This document shows, in pieces, positions 1 through 12,029 of a stretch of DNA of 64,000 bases. Within the stretch, counting starts at the first letter, position 1, and every line of letters starts with the position of its first letter. Source of the stretch: Pseudisothecium myosuroides (taxonomy: Eukaryota; Streptophyta; Bryopsida; Hypnales; Lembophyllaceae); contig OX637287.1 in the NCBI GenBank assembly GCA_951799445.1, forward strand, positions 47,583,724-47,647,723. The letters run 5' to 3'. The notes under the pieces are model-generated. The model saw nothing but the letters and a program-made list of their open reading frames with translations, was not told the origin of the DNA and searched no databases. Both the position numbers and the translations under genes were made by a program.

Positions 1-139
1 TTTATCATGATTTTTTTGAAACTTTTTTTAAATATAGAAAAATTGAATAGCTTCATAAAAATATAATTTTTTTTCAATTGGTGCCCGGGAACAAAAGTTA
101 TGCCCAAATAAGCTCAAAAAAGAAGAGTGGGTCTGGGTT
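1..139. mobile_element. Fragment of TTAA-flanked element (about 930-bp family)
   Basis: The motif tcaattggtgcccgggaaca, followed by aaagttatgcc, recurs inside full-length members of the TTAA-flanked family (for example near 44200 and 62290). Only a piece is visible because the window starts here. Palindrome homology begins just after it. Confidence 0.5.
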
Positions 140-176
140 CTTCAATACAACCAAAAATTACAGTCTTATAAGTGGC

Positions 177-765
177 TATATATGCATTGTCATGAGTGTT
201 AAGTCACCACTTGAGTAGTCAAGTTGGTCACATCTCCTCAAAACTTTTGTGATACTCAATGGTTAAATCAATCAAGATGTTCACATCTTAAAACTTTTGT
301 AATACTCAATGGTTAAATCAGTCAAGTTGGACACAACTCTTCAAAACTTCCGTGATACTCAAGTATCAACGGTTAAATAAGTTCCAATGGTCACATCTCC
401 TCAATTCTTTTGTGATACTCAATGGTTAAATGAGTCAAGTTGGTCACATCTCCTCAAAACTTCCGTAGTACTCAACGGTTAAATCACCCAAGATGTCACA
501 TCTCCTCAAAACTTCCATAATACTCAATGGTTAAATCGCTCAAGATGGTTACATCTCCTCAAAACTTCTGTAATATTCAACAATTAAGTCACTCAAGATG
601 GACACATCTCTTCAAAACTTCTCTAACATTTAATGATTAAGTCACTCACAATGGTCACATCTCCTCAAAACTTCTATGACACTCAACAATTAAGTCATTC
701 AGAATGGTCACATCCCCTCAAAACTTCTGTGATACTCAACAGTTAAGTCAAGACTCGAGTCAAGA
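177..765. repeat. Tandem array, unit about 53-58 bp, left palindrome end
   Basis: About ten imperfect units, each containing a variant of ctcaatggttaaatca, then caagatggtcacatctcctc and aaaacttctgtgatac. The same unit in reverse orientation forms an array at 27128-27530, with shorter runs at 3390-3480, 23730-23890 and 24725-24780. No open reading frame or RNA fold is evident, so the function is unknown. Confidence 0.85.
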
Positions 766-1418
766 CTATTTATATAGATTTTTCCATTTGAATTCCTATT
801 TTTAAAATCATTCACGGCATTGAACTAAGATGTGTGTTCTACTCTTAAATTATTATAATTGAAAAAGAAGAAAGTTTATAGTGAAAAAATAGGCTTAGAT
901 CTCTAACATCTGGAGGCCCTGATTTTGAATGGAGTAGAAGGTTTTGTCCAATGCCCATTTCAAGTCTCCCAGCTTTTGATTGGATATTTAATACATCTTA
1001 CTTTTGGTGTACTAGAAATTGCCACTGGGCAAACCTACTAGATAAACCAAACCAACTATTAGCATGTATGAATTAATTTTTGGCAAACTTGATAATGACT
1101 TTGGGCAATGACAACTTTTGACAAATAGATGGACATTTGGTAGAAGTCAAGGGACAAAAATAGAAGAAAAATGGACAAACAAGCTTGAAGTAGGTGAAAA
1201 AAGAGGCATAAAAGGTGGCAAATTGTATATAATTTGAGGCAGGTATGTAAGCAAACCATAGATGGAAGAGGATGAACAATATTTTTATCCCCTCATAAAA
1301 CACAAAAGTATTGCTTGTGATTTGAGGTCCAAGTGATCATATTTGACACATCTATGTCCACGTCCAATAGGCCCCTGACACCATGACAACTATGACTCTT
1401 CAATTGATATTTATTAGA
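766..1418. other. Gene-free diverged palindrome arm
   Basis: AT-rich sequence homologous in reverse orientation to about 26540-27127. Part of it (about 780-1060) also resembles the inner ends of the P450 arms near 11400 and 15100 and the stretch at 51310-51560, so it belongs to a dispersed repeat. No coding potential seen. Confidence 0.6.
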
Positions 1419-1720
1419 ATGGCCAATTTCATTAAAATGGCGATATTCATAGTGCCATTTTTTCAGACCGTCCGCTCTAAACATCTAGAATAGGTATAGA
1501 TTTCAGACATGTAAAATTATTATAGATTTCACACATCTAAGAACTATATAGATTTCAGATCGGCTATTCTTAAAAATCTAGGATTGGTATAAATTTCAAA
1601 TATCTAGGACAACTACAGATTTCAAGAATTTAGGGCTAGTATAAATTTCAGACTGGCCTCTCTGACCTGTTAAAAGTGCCAAAAGTCAAGGAATATCACC
1701 ATTTTAATGAAATTGACCAT
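1419..1720. mobile_element. 302-bp terminal-inverted-repeat element (MITE), family T
   Basis: The ends are inverted copies of about 30 bp (atggccaatttcattaaaat at the left, its near-complement at the right). The 4 bp taga flanks both ends (1415-1418 and 1721-1724). The other palindrome arm (near 26505) lacks the insertion, giving an empty site. Inside are degenerate repeats of a tctagg/atagatttcaga type. Related copies lie at 3573-3896, 36608-36770 and 50097-50267. The superfamily is not assigned. Confidence 0.8.
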
Positions 1721-1881
1721 TAGATGATAAAAGAATTGAAGACATGAGTATACTACTAGCAACATTCATCATTCACTCAGTGGATGGTCAAGTATCATTA
1801 TAAGTTAAGAGTGCAACTCTAATATATAGTCATGAAGCCAGAATAGTCAAATAATTGCCTTTAACTTGGCCAACTAGCTAA

Positions 1882-2841
1882 GGGTGAAAGCAAGAAACAC
1901 CTACTGGTTTTGTTGCGTTTTACAGTACTCATGCCTTTTTTTTCTAGAGTACTTTAAAATTTTAAAAAAAATTTTAAAAAAAATTTTAAAAATATGGCTA
2001 ATGTATAATGCATCATTTAACTACTTCTGGATTTTTGCAAGTCCAGAATTAACATCGGGAGATAATCATCCGGAGATAATCATTTGGAGATCTCCAGATC
2101 CATTTAGAGATCTTCGGATCCATCAGGAGATCTATACAAACATCGGGAGATATGTACAAACATCGAGAGATAATTATCTGGAGATCTAAAGTGCATAGTC
2201 CAGAATTCACCGAATAGTCCAGAAGTAGTAAAATGATGCATAATACACTTTTAAGATGAAGGTAACCAACAAAAGAAATGCATAGAAAAATTCTCTAAAC
2301 AAGAGAACTAGAAAAGTGCCAAATATCAAGAAAATGGATATTTTGATGCTTTAATTAGTTAAAAATAGGAAAAAAAAAATTAAATACATAAAATAAAAAT
2401 TGCCCATTTGTAAGAACTCTATGGAGATGGTCACTTATCCAAAAAATTCCAAAATAATGTTTTATATGTTACAAAATTCAAGGAGAAAGAAGTACATTTT
2501 GTGGACTTCCACACCACATACAATTAATTAAAATTCCTTTGGACAGTAGCTATGAGTCTTCTAGAAGACCATTAGTCCAACCAAATTTCAGTTCAAAATT
2601 CATTTTTTTAGGTACTAAATAGTACTAAAAAACTCCAAATTAACAAGTGTGACATAAAATTGGGGGGTACTTTTGGATAGCAAAATATTTTTGAAAATTA
2701 CAAGGTGTATAATAGTCATGACGGAGTACCTTATTTGTAAATCTTATGTCATTTGGAGCCAAATGCAAAAGTTATGGCCAAAAAACAAATCAGTACGGAG
2801 GGTGTGACGCAAAATAGTACAAGTGTTTCTTTCATTCACCC
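1882..2841. mobile_element. Family S element with terminal inverted repeats, 960 bp
   Basis: The ends read gggtgaaagcaagaaacacc and, in reverse complement, gggtgaatgaaagaaacact. They are flanked by the direct 4-bp repeat ctaa (1878-1881, 2842-2845). The opposite palindrome arm near 26325 reads actagctaacttgtgac without the insertion, a clean empty site. The interior matches the family S copy at 24783-25519 in reverse orientation. No transposase reading frame is visible. A smaller element is nested at 2006-2243. Confidence 0.85.
2006..2243. mobile_element. 238-bp MITE nested in the family S element
   Basis: Inverted ends (taatgcatcatttaactact and its near-complement) flank short repeats of the type catcgggagataatca. 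TA is present on both sides. The sister family S copy near 25395 lacks this insertion. A TA target would fit a Tc1/mariner (Stowaway-like) element, which is an inference. Confidence 0.65.
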
Positions 2842-3572
2842 CTAATTTGTGACCATAGTAGCTCAATTTTAAGTAGGAATATGGGAGTCAATATAGAAGA
2901 TGCGCATATACTTATTTTGTGATGGCCACAACTTACGCAACCATTCAATTTTGTTTATAATTTGAGGATTTAATTAACGTAATTGAAAGATACTTGAAGC
3001 TTTGAAAATGATCTTATTGCTCCTCCACAATATTGACAAAGCTTGTGAATAGACATTTTTTTTCTAGTTCTCTAGATAGAAAGATTTTACTATCTCTACT
3101 GGCTACAAAAATTTAAGGTGGTGTGGTCATGCCGTTATTTGATTACACATATTGGATTGTACCTAGCTTAACTTCTAAAAATCCAATTCTTGACTTCTTG
3201 TGGCATTTTGTCATTAAGTCCTACATCTATTATCCATTAATTTATCCTTTTATATTATAATCAAATTTAAAGATCATAATTTTATTACATGAGCAAATGT
3301 CTCCCTAAAAGAAAAGAGGGCCTTAATCATTAGAAAATCAATGCATAGTGGCTAAGTTTGCTCATTGTCATGAGTCTCATTGTTAAGGAGTGAGGGTCAC
3401 CACTTAAGTACTCAAGATGGTTATGTGCTCACATCTCCTTGAAACTTCCTTGACACTCAACGGCTATGTCACTATGCAACTTAGCAATTGTAAAAAGTCC
3501 AAAGTGATTGTATTAGGTTCTTGAATCATTCCATCATGGCATGTCAGTAAATTATTAATGTTCTCTGATATT

Positions 3573-3896
3573 ATGACAAATTTTATTAAAATGGCAAAAA
3601 AAAATTGACTTTGGTACTTTTAACAATTTATGCGTAGTCTAAAATCTACATTTCTTTTAGATGTCTAAAATCTATACCAATCCTAGATATCTAAAATCTA
3701 TATCAGTCCTAGATATTTTAGACCGCCCAATCTGAAAACTATGCAATTCCTAGATGTATGAAATCTATAGCAATCCTAATTGTCTGAAATCTATACCAGT
3801 CTTGGATGTCACTTTGTTGGATGTCACTTTGGCAATTTAGACCGCACAGTCTAAAAAATGACATAGAAATATCGCCATTTTAATGAAATTTGCCAT
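3573..3896. mobile_element. 324-bp family T MITE
   Basis: The ends are atgacaaattttattaaaat and, in reverse complement, atggcaaatttcattaaaat. The 4-bp direct repeat tatt lies at 3569-3572 and 3897-3900. The interior has repeated tagatgtctaaaatctatac-like units, as in the copy at 1419-1720. Confidence 0.8.
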
Positions 3897-4558
3897 TATT
3901 CCAAGCTAATGTTTTCTTGAATACCTTGAATTTAAAAAAAAATAACGACTTAAAAATAACATCATGTTAGCCTACAATAATCACCTTGTGGGGGGAAGAT
4001 TGGATCCCTCAAAGTAATTCTCAGTAAATATTCTCGATATTTTGAATCTATAGCATTTTGATTCATATCCTTTGGACCTAAAGTTGTGCATTTCATTGTG
4101 AATTCCCAAAGCTGTCAATTCATCACATCTAATGTATTACTCAAGGTTGTTCAAAAAATGACATTAAAGACATTTGTCAGAAAACCAACTTACTATCATA
4201 ATGCAAACACTTTTTTTATAGATTTTTTCAAACATATTCCACACACAACATTTTTTGCTGTTGTTGAACAACCATATTAAAAAACTTAATGCAAACTTTG
4301 CAAGAAACAACTTGAAAAACAAACACAAATCAAACTACTTTCTCCGTATCCATCACCTAAAACGACCTACAATATATACGTACTCCTTAGAATCAGTCTA
4401 AACAGGCCGTGTGCGCCGCCGAAGCTAGCGTTGCTCGACTTGCCGGGACTTGAACTCTCGGCATGGCAACGGCATAATAGATCACCACACAGCATGCATG
4501 ATATATGAAGAGAGAGATGCGAGCACGCCACGATCTTTCAGCAATCGATCGTTCGAAT

Positions 4559-7074
4559 TCAAAGTGCCGGTCCAGGAGACGTCTCCGAAAGCCGGTAGAG
4601 ATCGGCGTTCAGACGAGGAACGGCGTGCAGGAGGAGCGTGTTGGCTCTCGGAGTGGTGATGCCGAACTCCTTCGTCATGTCCAGATTCTGGAAGCTCTGC
4701 CCGGCGGGGAGCGACCACGCGAACGCGTGCACCAGGACGGCCGTGGTCCACTGCACCGACACGGTGCCCATGGTGATGGCGGGACAGGCTCTCCGCCCGG
4801 ACCCGAACGGCAGGAGGCCGAAGTCTTGGCCCTTCACGTCCATGTCGGGGTGGCGCATGAACCTCTCCGGGTCGAAGCGCAAGGGGTTGGCCCACGCCTT
4901 CGGGTTCCGACCGATGGCGTGCGCGTGCACGAGCAAGCGCGTGCCCGCAGGGACCAAGTACCCCGCCAGCTCGCAGGCGCGAGTGGATTCGTGCGGGATC
5001 AGCAACGGCGCGGGAGGGTGGAGACGGAAAACCTCCTTCACGACTGCTTGCAGGTACTTGAGCTTCGGAATGTCGGCCTCGCGCACCATCCGGTCTTTCC
5101 CGACGACCTTGTCGAGCTCCGCTGTGAGCTTTCGGAGGACGGTCGGGTTGCGGATGAGCTCCGCCATGCCCCATTCCACCGCCACCGAGGAGGTGTCCAC
5201 GCCCGCGGCGATCATGCTCTGTTCCACGACCGACCAGTCAGTCCACAATCAGACTATTATTGCATGGAATCGCTACAATCAATCATCTACTTGTTTCGTC
5301 TACGGAGTTCGGAGGAACAGAAAAGCTTCGCTGTCCGGTTTCTCTGCAATGAAAAACTTCTGCGATTTTAATGCGTTTCAATCTTTGAATGTTCAAGTGT
5401 TATTACCTGCTGGAGAACAGAATCATCAACATGAGAATCGGAAAGAACAGTCACCAGTTCAAGCCTTTGAAGGGAATGAAAAACAGAGTGCAAGCATGAT
5501 TCTCTGTCTGTGTCCTTGGGGATTAAGAACAGAGTAGTTAAAAACAAAATACTCGAACAAAAAACACTGGAAGGCAACTGCACCAAAGCTTGTGAGAACG
5601 GGAATATTCTGTTTTATTCCCGAAACTAAAAGTGTTTTCGGATATCTGGTATTTCAGTTGCGAGATTACCATGGCAGTGGCCTTGATGCTCTCCACATCC
5701 ATCTTCACTGGTGCTCTCGGGCCTTGTTCATGCATGGTACGCAACAGCACGTCCACCATGTCCTTGTCCGACTCCGCGATCGGACCCTTCCGCCATTTCG
5801 CCTCGTGCTCGGCCACCACTTTGTTCAAGAACTTGTCGAGGCGCCCTTGCACCGTCTTCATCCGCTTCTCGATGCCGCCGATGTCCAAGAAGCGCAACCA
5901 CGGCACAAAGTCGCCGAACATGAACAAGCCCTTCAGCTGCTGAAGCTCGTCGATCACATCCTTGAAGTCGTGCCCTTCCGCGTCCTCCTCCTCTTGACGA
6001 ACCGACCCGGAGAATCGGTATCCTAACACCATCCGGAAAATCTCGTTCGTCAATTTGATGCTCAGCCTCAGCTTCACATCCACCAGCTTCTTTCCCTTCG
6101 CAATGTCTTGCATGATCGACCTGCCGAACAATCCAGGTCAACACGCTAGCGTTACAGAACCGCTCCTCTGGAAAACATATCGTCAGTAAAGCCTGGTGGA
6201 CGACTTCCGTTTAGTTCCCTTTCATTCCCACAACTTTACTTTTCGACTGCGCTTGGGATTGCCGTTCGCTGCGTTTCTTTTATTCTCTTTTGTAAGACTC
6301 TGTTCTTAAGCTCTCATTACACACCTAAAGATTGGAAAACGTCACAAACATGCTAGCTGTGGTTTGAAAGAACATGCATGAATTGTACGTAATGGATGCC
6401 TTGATTTTCTGCCTCAAGGACAGCGCCATTACCAGATCATCTGCTGCGCTTCTTCGACGCGCACCGGCTGTGTGGCTTCCAACCTCTTCGTCGTGAGAAG
6501 CTCCAGCATCGCAACTTTCCGAAGCTCGCGCCACATGGGCGTATACTGAGCAAACGTAATGCCTGATACCACCCACAGATCAGAGACAACTCGGTGAGTT
6601 CAGGCTTACGAAATCTTTTGCACTTTCAAATGATCGCACCAAAGGAGCCCGATGCACTAACTGACCTCGGTAGTTGTAGGAGAAGTGGAACGCCGAGATC
6701 TTCCGTTTCGGGCGGGACGCCCAGGTCTTGTCTTGAGTCAGCAGCACCTCTTTCGCCATTTCCGGTGAGGAGATGACGATCGTGGGAACGGACCCCAAGC
6801 GAAGCAGGAAAACTTCGCCGAACTGGTTGGCCCATTTTTCCATGGTGAGGTGCGGGTGCTGCCCCAGCAGAGGCAAGTGGCCGACGATGGGCCAAGCGCC
6901 CGGCGGCGATGGCGGCTCGTTGATCCGTTGGTACAATCTCCGAAGCACCAGGGGCAGAAGCAATATGGAGACCAGCGTTGTCCAGAACGCGAGCGCTTTC
7001 TTGTGCTCTTCGTCGCGGCCATGTCCCGGTGCGGAGTTGAGGAGAGCCAGAAGGCTTCTCTTGAGGTAGTCCAT
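4559..7074 (-). CDS. Cytochrome P450 monooxygenase, left copy (4 exons)
   Basis: Predicted ER-anchored haem-thiolate monooxygenase of the plant CYP71-clan type. Exons on the minus strand: 7074-6666, 6562-6433, 6120-5670 and 5218-4559, all with GT-AG introns; they join to 549 residues. Visible features are an N-terminal membrane anchor (about residues 27-44), the proline hinge PPSPPG (54-59), the helix-I motif AAGVDTS (334-340), the K-helix KEVFR (391-395), PERF (447-450) and the haem loop PFGSGRRACPA with Cys475. The last glycine usual after CP is alanine here. The start was chosen at the ATG in a gcgccATGG context; an in-frame ATG eight codons upstream (7098) is possible. The coding sequence matches the right copy exactly. 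Substrate and CYP family cannot be told from sequence alone. Confidence 0.95.
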
Positions 7075-7766
7075 GGCGCCGAACTCGTTTCGGTGCATCA
7101 ATATGCTTCGAGTTTCCTTCTCTCTCAGTCTCTCATTATCTGCATGCAAACAAGCCGTTTAGTACAGTTTTCGTTCAATCAGCGAAAGTTGAAATTTAAC
7201 ACAAATGAACGACTTGTAAGTATCCAGAGCCACTTTGCATCTGCAATGAACACCCAAGAGTAAGCCCATAGCGGCTGATTCGGAAGACACAAGCAATCGT
7301 TCAGCAAGGCAGGCAACATGTACTACTCCGATTCCTGTTTTAGTGCCCTCCATACGTACGAACTTTGCAGGAAAAGACGTGAAGGAATGCCAAAGCAGGC
7401 GGAAGTGGCGATGAAGCGATAGTGGGTCGAAGAGCAGGATCCTTACTCTTGTGCGATACTTCTCCTGGATCTTCCGAACAATCCTTCTCTAGCTATCTGC
7501 TGCAGAAACGGGCTACGTACGCCTTCAACTCTTGCCAAGCAAGCCGACAGAGTTTCGCCATGCACATCAAAGCTAAACAGGCTAGCAACGGTCCCGAGAT
7601 ACCCAAGCTCCTCTGAAGAGCCTCTTCAGAGCAGAGGCCAGTCACTGGAAGCCAAGACAGACAGCAAAACCAGACAGAGCTTGCTCGGTCCTCCACGCGC
7701 ACTCGCAAACGGAGTGACTGAGTGACCAAGGCGTAGGTTGTGCCAAACTCCCTAACCCGGCTTGTG

Positions 7767-7774
7767 CTTATAAA
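7767..7774 (-). promoter_or_regulatory. Possible TATA box of left P450
   Basis: On the minus strand this reads tttataag, about 690 bp upstream of the P450 start codon, mirrored at 18724-18731. It is the best TATA-like motif near the gene, but the implied leader is long, so this is weak. Confidence 0.3.
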
Positions 7775-9560
7775 CGAATGAGAATGCCAATTTTAATGAA
7801 GTTGTTTCGCGTGAGGCCCAAACAGGAATACTGTATCCGTAATTTGTTGCGTTGCATACTAGTCGTGACTGACTGGCGATAATCGTCGCATCACTGTCTG
7901 TGTAGATTGAAGTAGGGCCACAACCACGATGGACATACAGCATGATGCAAGTGACACTGAGTTTTCTGCATCAGTTGCATCTTCTGGGGTCTTGCAAGCG
8001 GTTAACCCTCTTTAGTTGGTCCTGAATTCCCTTGTGGATTTTGGCATATTTTGGCTTAATATATCTTTGTACAGATGCGGAATTATTCACTTCAATTTCA
8101 TCAAATTGGGCGTAGAGGAAGGTCATTTCCAATTAAAGCTTCAAAAGTGGCTTTGAATGAATGAGAAAGATTGGTTCAAAGTAATCTAATATTCATCATC
8201 CCATATTGTGGAAGTCGGAGTGCTTGGTGGTTGAGGCGATTTCAAATCAATTGACAATTTTTTGATTACCAAGTATGAGATGATCAAATGGGTTATCCTT
8301 TTATTCCTAGGACCAGTATAGATTTTAAGGGTATGCTTCACATAGTTGCTTTTTGAAGTGATGACTTGTTGCGGTTGCTCAATCTTGTTTAGGTGTGAAA
8401 TCCAAAAGAGGCTGGAATCGGCTCTAGCCCTTCATTAACAACAAGGAATCAAAGGAAAATGGGAAGAACTGTAAAGTGCCAAATCCCATCACCCCAACCC
8501 AATCTTGTTTAGAGATGAAATTTCATTCATTTGGCTTGTGCTTAAAAATAAACGTGAAGTTGTGTACTGTGGTGGGTATACATGGAGATGTTTGTTCAAG
8601 GACTCTCCTGGATATTTTGTGATAATATTCAACCAATCTTATAATCTGGATTGCATTTAGTAGCTAAAGTTCCAATATTAGAAGTTTATTTATGAAGCCA
8701 ATGGACAAATGAGAGACAATAGATTAGAAATTCTACTTAAAAAGAATCGGAACATTTGAGAATCTCTGATGTAGGATGTTACAAAGGATTAGAGACATGC
8801 AGTTGACTGTGATTTTGAGAGGAGAACATTCAAATACTTGATTCTTTTTTGAATCTCAAGTTGACTTGCCATTGGAATATTTATTGGATTGATAGGATGG
8901 CAGATTGAAAACTGGCAGTGGGTCAATTTTAGGATGTCGTTTTGTCTTCAGACAGAATTGGAATGAGAATTTTAGATGTTGGCTTTTATAACTGATGCCT
9001 GATGTGAGATATGTTTGTCAACCATGATTTTGAGGGGTTCCAATACTTGGTCGTTTCTTCTAGATTTCAGATTGACTTGCCATTATCCAGAGTACTTATT
9101 GAATTGATTGATTAAAAAAAAAGATTGATTGATTGAAAACAGTCGACCAATTTAAGGTGTCATTGGGTTTTTTTTGCAAAAAAATAAGTCACCCCTAATT
9201 GATCTTTCTTCCTGTAATTGCACCCCATATTGAACTTCAAACTTACGCCTCAAATGCCTAAAGAGATAGAATTTTGCTTTTGGATAACATAAAAAAGTCA
9301 ATTGGAGGGTGTAAAACAAAAAGTTCTCATCCAATTATTTTCTTAATGTAGTCCACTTACTCTTTCTTGTTGTCATGCATAGTTAAAGTGGATGTATTAT
9401 TAGGGGTGTCTTACAAATTTTGGTATAAGTTTAAACATGTGCGCCACAAATCATCACTTTTAGTGTGTTTGGCAATTTCTATCTCGTTTTTCTAAAGCTC
9501 AATTTTACCCATTCAAATGGTCTTTTTTGAATTTGACTCCAGATAGTGAAATGAAGTTAA
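7775..9560. other. P450 upstream region, left arm (gene-free)
   Basis: AT-rich DNA with no gene seen. It is the mirror of 16938-18723. Parts of it resemble 52000-52650 in diverged form (for example the stretch containing tccatgtatacccaccacag in the other orientation), so it is also part of a block duplicated elsewhere in the window. Confidence 0.6.
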
Positions 9561-10322
9561 CCCTAATGACCCAAGGGAGGCCGGGGGGGGGGGGGGGTAC
9601 TTCAAAAGGGGCCAAAATTGCCAGGAACTTGAGCACTTTGTTTGTTCATTTTTTCTTGAGATTGGGTAGAATGTAACCATAGGATCTTGTAGTTTACATT
9701 GAAAGTGAGCACCTCAAAAACTTCAAATTATTTGACTGCACAATTTAGTAGATATTTAAGTTTGAAGTTTTATTTGGGTCAATGAAAAAACATGGCAACA
9801 TACTTTGAAGGAGCATATCTTAGTGAGAATATTTTGAAATGATTATGGTTTTATTTTTAGTGAAAGACAAGAGAGTTGAAAATGCTCATCTAAAATTTCA
9901 CAACATTCTGGTCATTTTGTAATTTTGGGTGGAGCTTGCAATGCACGGTGGTCAATTGCTGAAATGAGATCAATATTTGTAAGAAAAACAAAAGTGGGCT
10001 CACTTGTTTTCTCCTTGAGCTCCATGGATATCCACTTTTTTGTTGTGGGAAAGTATTGCATTGGTTGGTTGACTTTCCAGCCGGAACCCAACCTAAACCA
10101 AAAAACATGAGCCTTGAACTACACTACACGACTCGACTTAAACAAATTCTAAAAGACAAAGTTTGATTTGGAATTTGATGAAACTACCGCCCTTGGATTT
10201 ATAATGCAATTTATTTTTTAGATATAAGTTTTATAAAAAAAATTGAAATTTAAGAATGGAAAGCTCAAAAAGAAGTTTTGCGACTAAAAAATGGTCACTT
10301 CACTTACTTGGGTCATTAAGGG
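9561..10322. mobile_element. TTAA-flanked element, 762-bp class, left arm
   Basis: Ends are CCCTAATGACCCAAG and, in reverse complement, CCCTTAATGACCCAAG. TTAA flanks both sides (9557-9560, 10323-10326). A G-run of 15 lies near the left end. No open reading frame of transposase type. The mirrored copy is at 16175-16937. It predates the duplication or was copied by homogenisation. Confidence 0.75.
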
Positions 10323-10326
10323 TTAA

Positions 10327-11490
10327 TCAAGTCAAGTTTCTTATTCCAATCTTGAACATTCAAAAATTCCTAAAATTTGATATTTTAGTGCAATTTGAAC
10401 TTTGGACCTAATTTTGCAATCTATTAATTACCTTTTATAGAATATCATAGAAATTTTGTTTGCACTATATTAATTTTTACTATAATAGACACCTATGATG
10501 CAATAATCAAATTTTTTGAGCCAAGTTTATATTTGCTATAAATTTTCTTGCAAGTACATGGATATTTCAAATCTTCACAACATGTCACTTCATCTCTGAA
10601 AAATAAAAGTACAATTTCTTTTTCAATTATTGCAATTGTATAGAGCATATGGTGAAAGAATTTTGGAATTTGTGAGCATGGTCATAGACTCCATCTTTTC
10701 AAAGTCAAACTCCACCAACAAGTAAATGTTCATTTACAAAATCCATTTTTTTCCAATCCAATATCAAGGCAAATTATTCTCAATGAGACATTTTTTTCCA
10801 CAAACATACACTTGAACTTAATGTGCTTGCATGTGGTTGAGGGTGTTTGCACTCTATGGAATACAAACGTTTTGGCATGATCATGCGTCAATATGCACCG
10901 AAGTCCAAAACTTTGAAAATTCACCTTCCTTTATAGAAATTGAGCTTAGGATGGACTATAGTTTTTTTCACTATAAGGTATAGATCTAATGTAGCAACGT
11001 TCATCAAAAAATCACCCCAAGTCTAATTTCTACATGCCCAATGTGAATGATCTAAGTTTTGAATTCTTGTGCACATTGGTACATCATGACAAAAAAGTTT
11101 GTGTATTGTAACGTATAAACACCCTTAAGCACTTCAAATAAGTTTCAATGGGATGCACAAATCTCCTTCTTTACCACAACAATAGAACATAAAGAGAGTC
11201 CCTTAGACCCTAACCACTATGGCATCTTGGAGAAATAAATCTCATCTCCACCCAAAATCATGCACATTTTTTAGATTTGACCATTTATCTAGGTTTTGCC
11301 ACTAGAATCCCTATTTACAAAGCCATTCACTCATTGAACAAAGATGCGTATTCTAATCTTGAATCATTACGGTTGGAAAAGACAAAAGTCTAGAGTGAAA
11401 AACATACATGTTTAGATTTCTAAATCTAATGGTTTTAATTTTGAATGGAGTAGAAAGTCTTGTCCAACACCCATTTCAAGTCTCTTGGCT
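10327..11490. other. Inner part of left core arm, gene-free
   Basis: Mirror of 15007-16170, AT-rich, no gene seen. The last 200 bp belong to the dispersed repeat also found near 800-1060, 26870-27100 and 51310-51560. The core identity ends inside this repeat. Confidence 0.6.
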
Positions 11491-12029
11491 TTATAGCAAG
11501 ATATCTAGTACATAATTTGATTGGAGTCTGGGTTTTTTAGTGGACAACTAAGTGTTCAATAATTGTGGACTCTTGAGGGCATGGGTGTATCTTATAGTCT
11601 TTCCTTTTGGTAGCATTTTTTATATTTTATCTCCTTTTTCCTTCTTAGACCTTTAGCTAAGGGTGACTGTAAAAGACACAACCATTAAAGTTATTTTTAA
11701 ATTTTAATAAACCCTTGTTAATAGTTTGAAAGTACAACATTGTTTTTTCGAGACATTACGTTGCCATAATTCACCACATTTTTTTTCCTAACAAAGATCT
11801 ACTTTCACAGCATCTTTGCTATGATAGTGGCACATTATATAAACTTTGTCATATTAATCAACCCCCTCTCAATATGTTGCCCTCTAAAGAAGAAAATCTT
11901 GATCTCACATTTTTATTAAGAATCTACACACTTGAATGACTCTTTTGAAATTCCAAGATTCCTTCCAAGTAAAATTCACTAGTATAAATTTGGATTGCGT
12001 ACACTAGGAAAATGATCCACAAGAAGAGT

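Larger units (their letters stand above)
140..4402. repeat. Outer (diverged) left arm of the giant palindrome
   Basis: Read in reverse complement, this stretch follows 22096-27600 block by block: the tandem array, the segment ending near 1060, the segment around 1400-1860, the block at 2860-3490, and the DNA just past the P450 3' end (about 4100-4402). Identity is clearly lower than in the core. Both arms carry insertions that the other lacks (1419-1720, 1882-2841 and 3573-3896 here). The homology may continue beyond the left edge of the window. Confidence 0.85.
4403..11490. repeat. Near-identical core, left palindrome arm (7.09 kb)
   Basis: Reverse complement of 15007-22095. Left coordinate plus right coordinate equals 26498 from the outer end to the G-run at about 9583, and 26497 from there inward. 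The only differences I found are a 15-base G-run here versus a 16-base C-run in the other arm, and one substitution near 9292. Identity drops sharply outside both limits. The unit holds a whole P450 gene, about 160 bp past its stop codon, and about 4.4 kb upstream. Confidence 0.93.

Noticed and set aside
1884..2189. 101-codon frame inside the family S element as a possible transposase
   Set aside because: Composition is low-complexity and it spans the nested MITE, so it cannot be an ancestral coding region.
4505..5537. Long plus-strand frames of 288 and 299 codons opposite the left P450 last exon
   Set aside because: They are antisense shadows of a GC-rich P450 exon; the same occurs at the right copy. 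No domain match.
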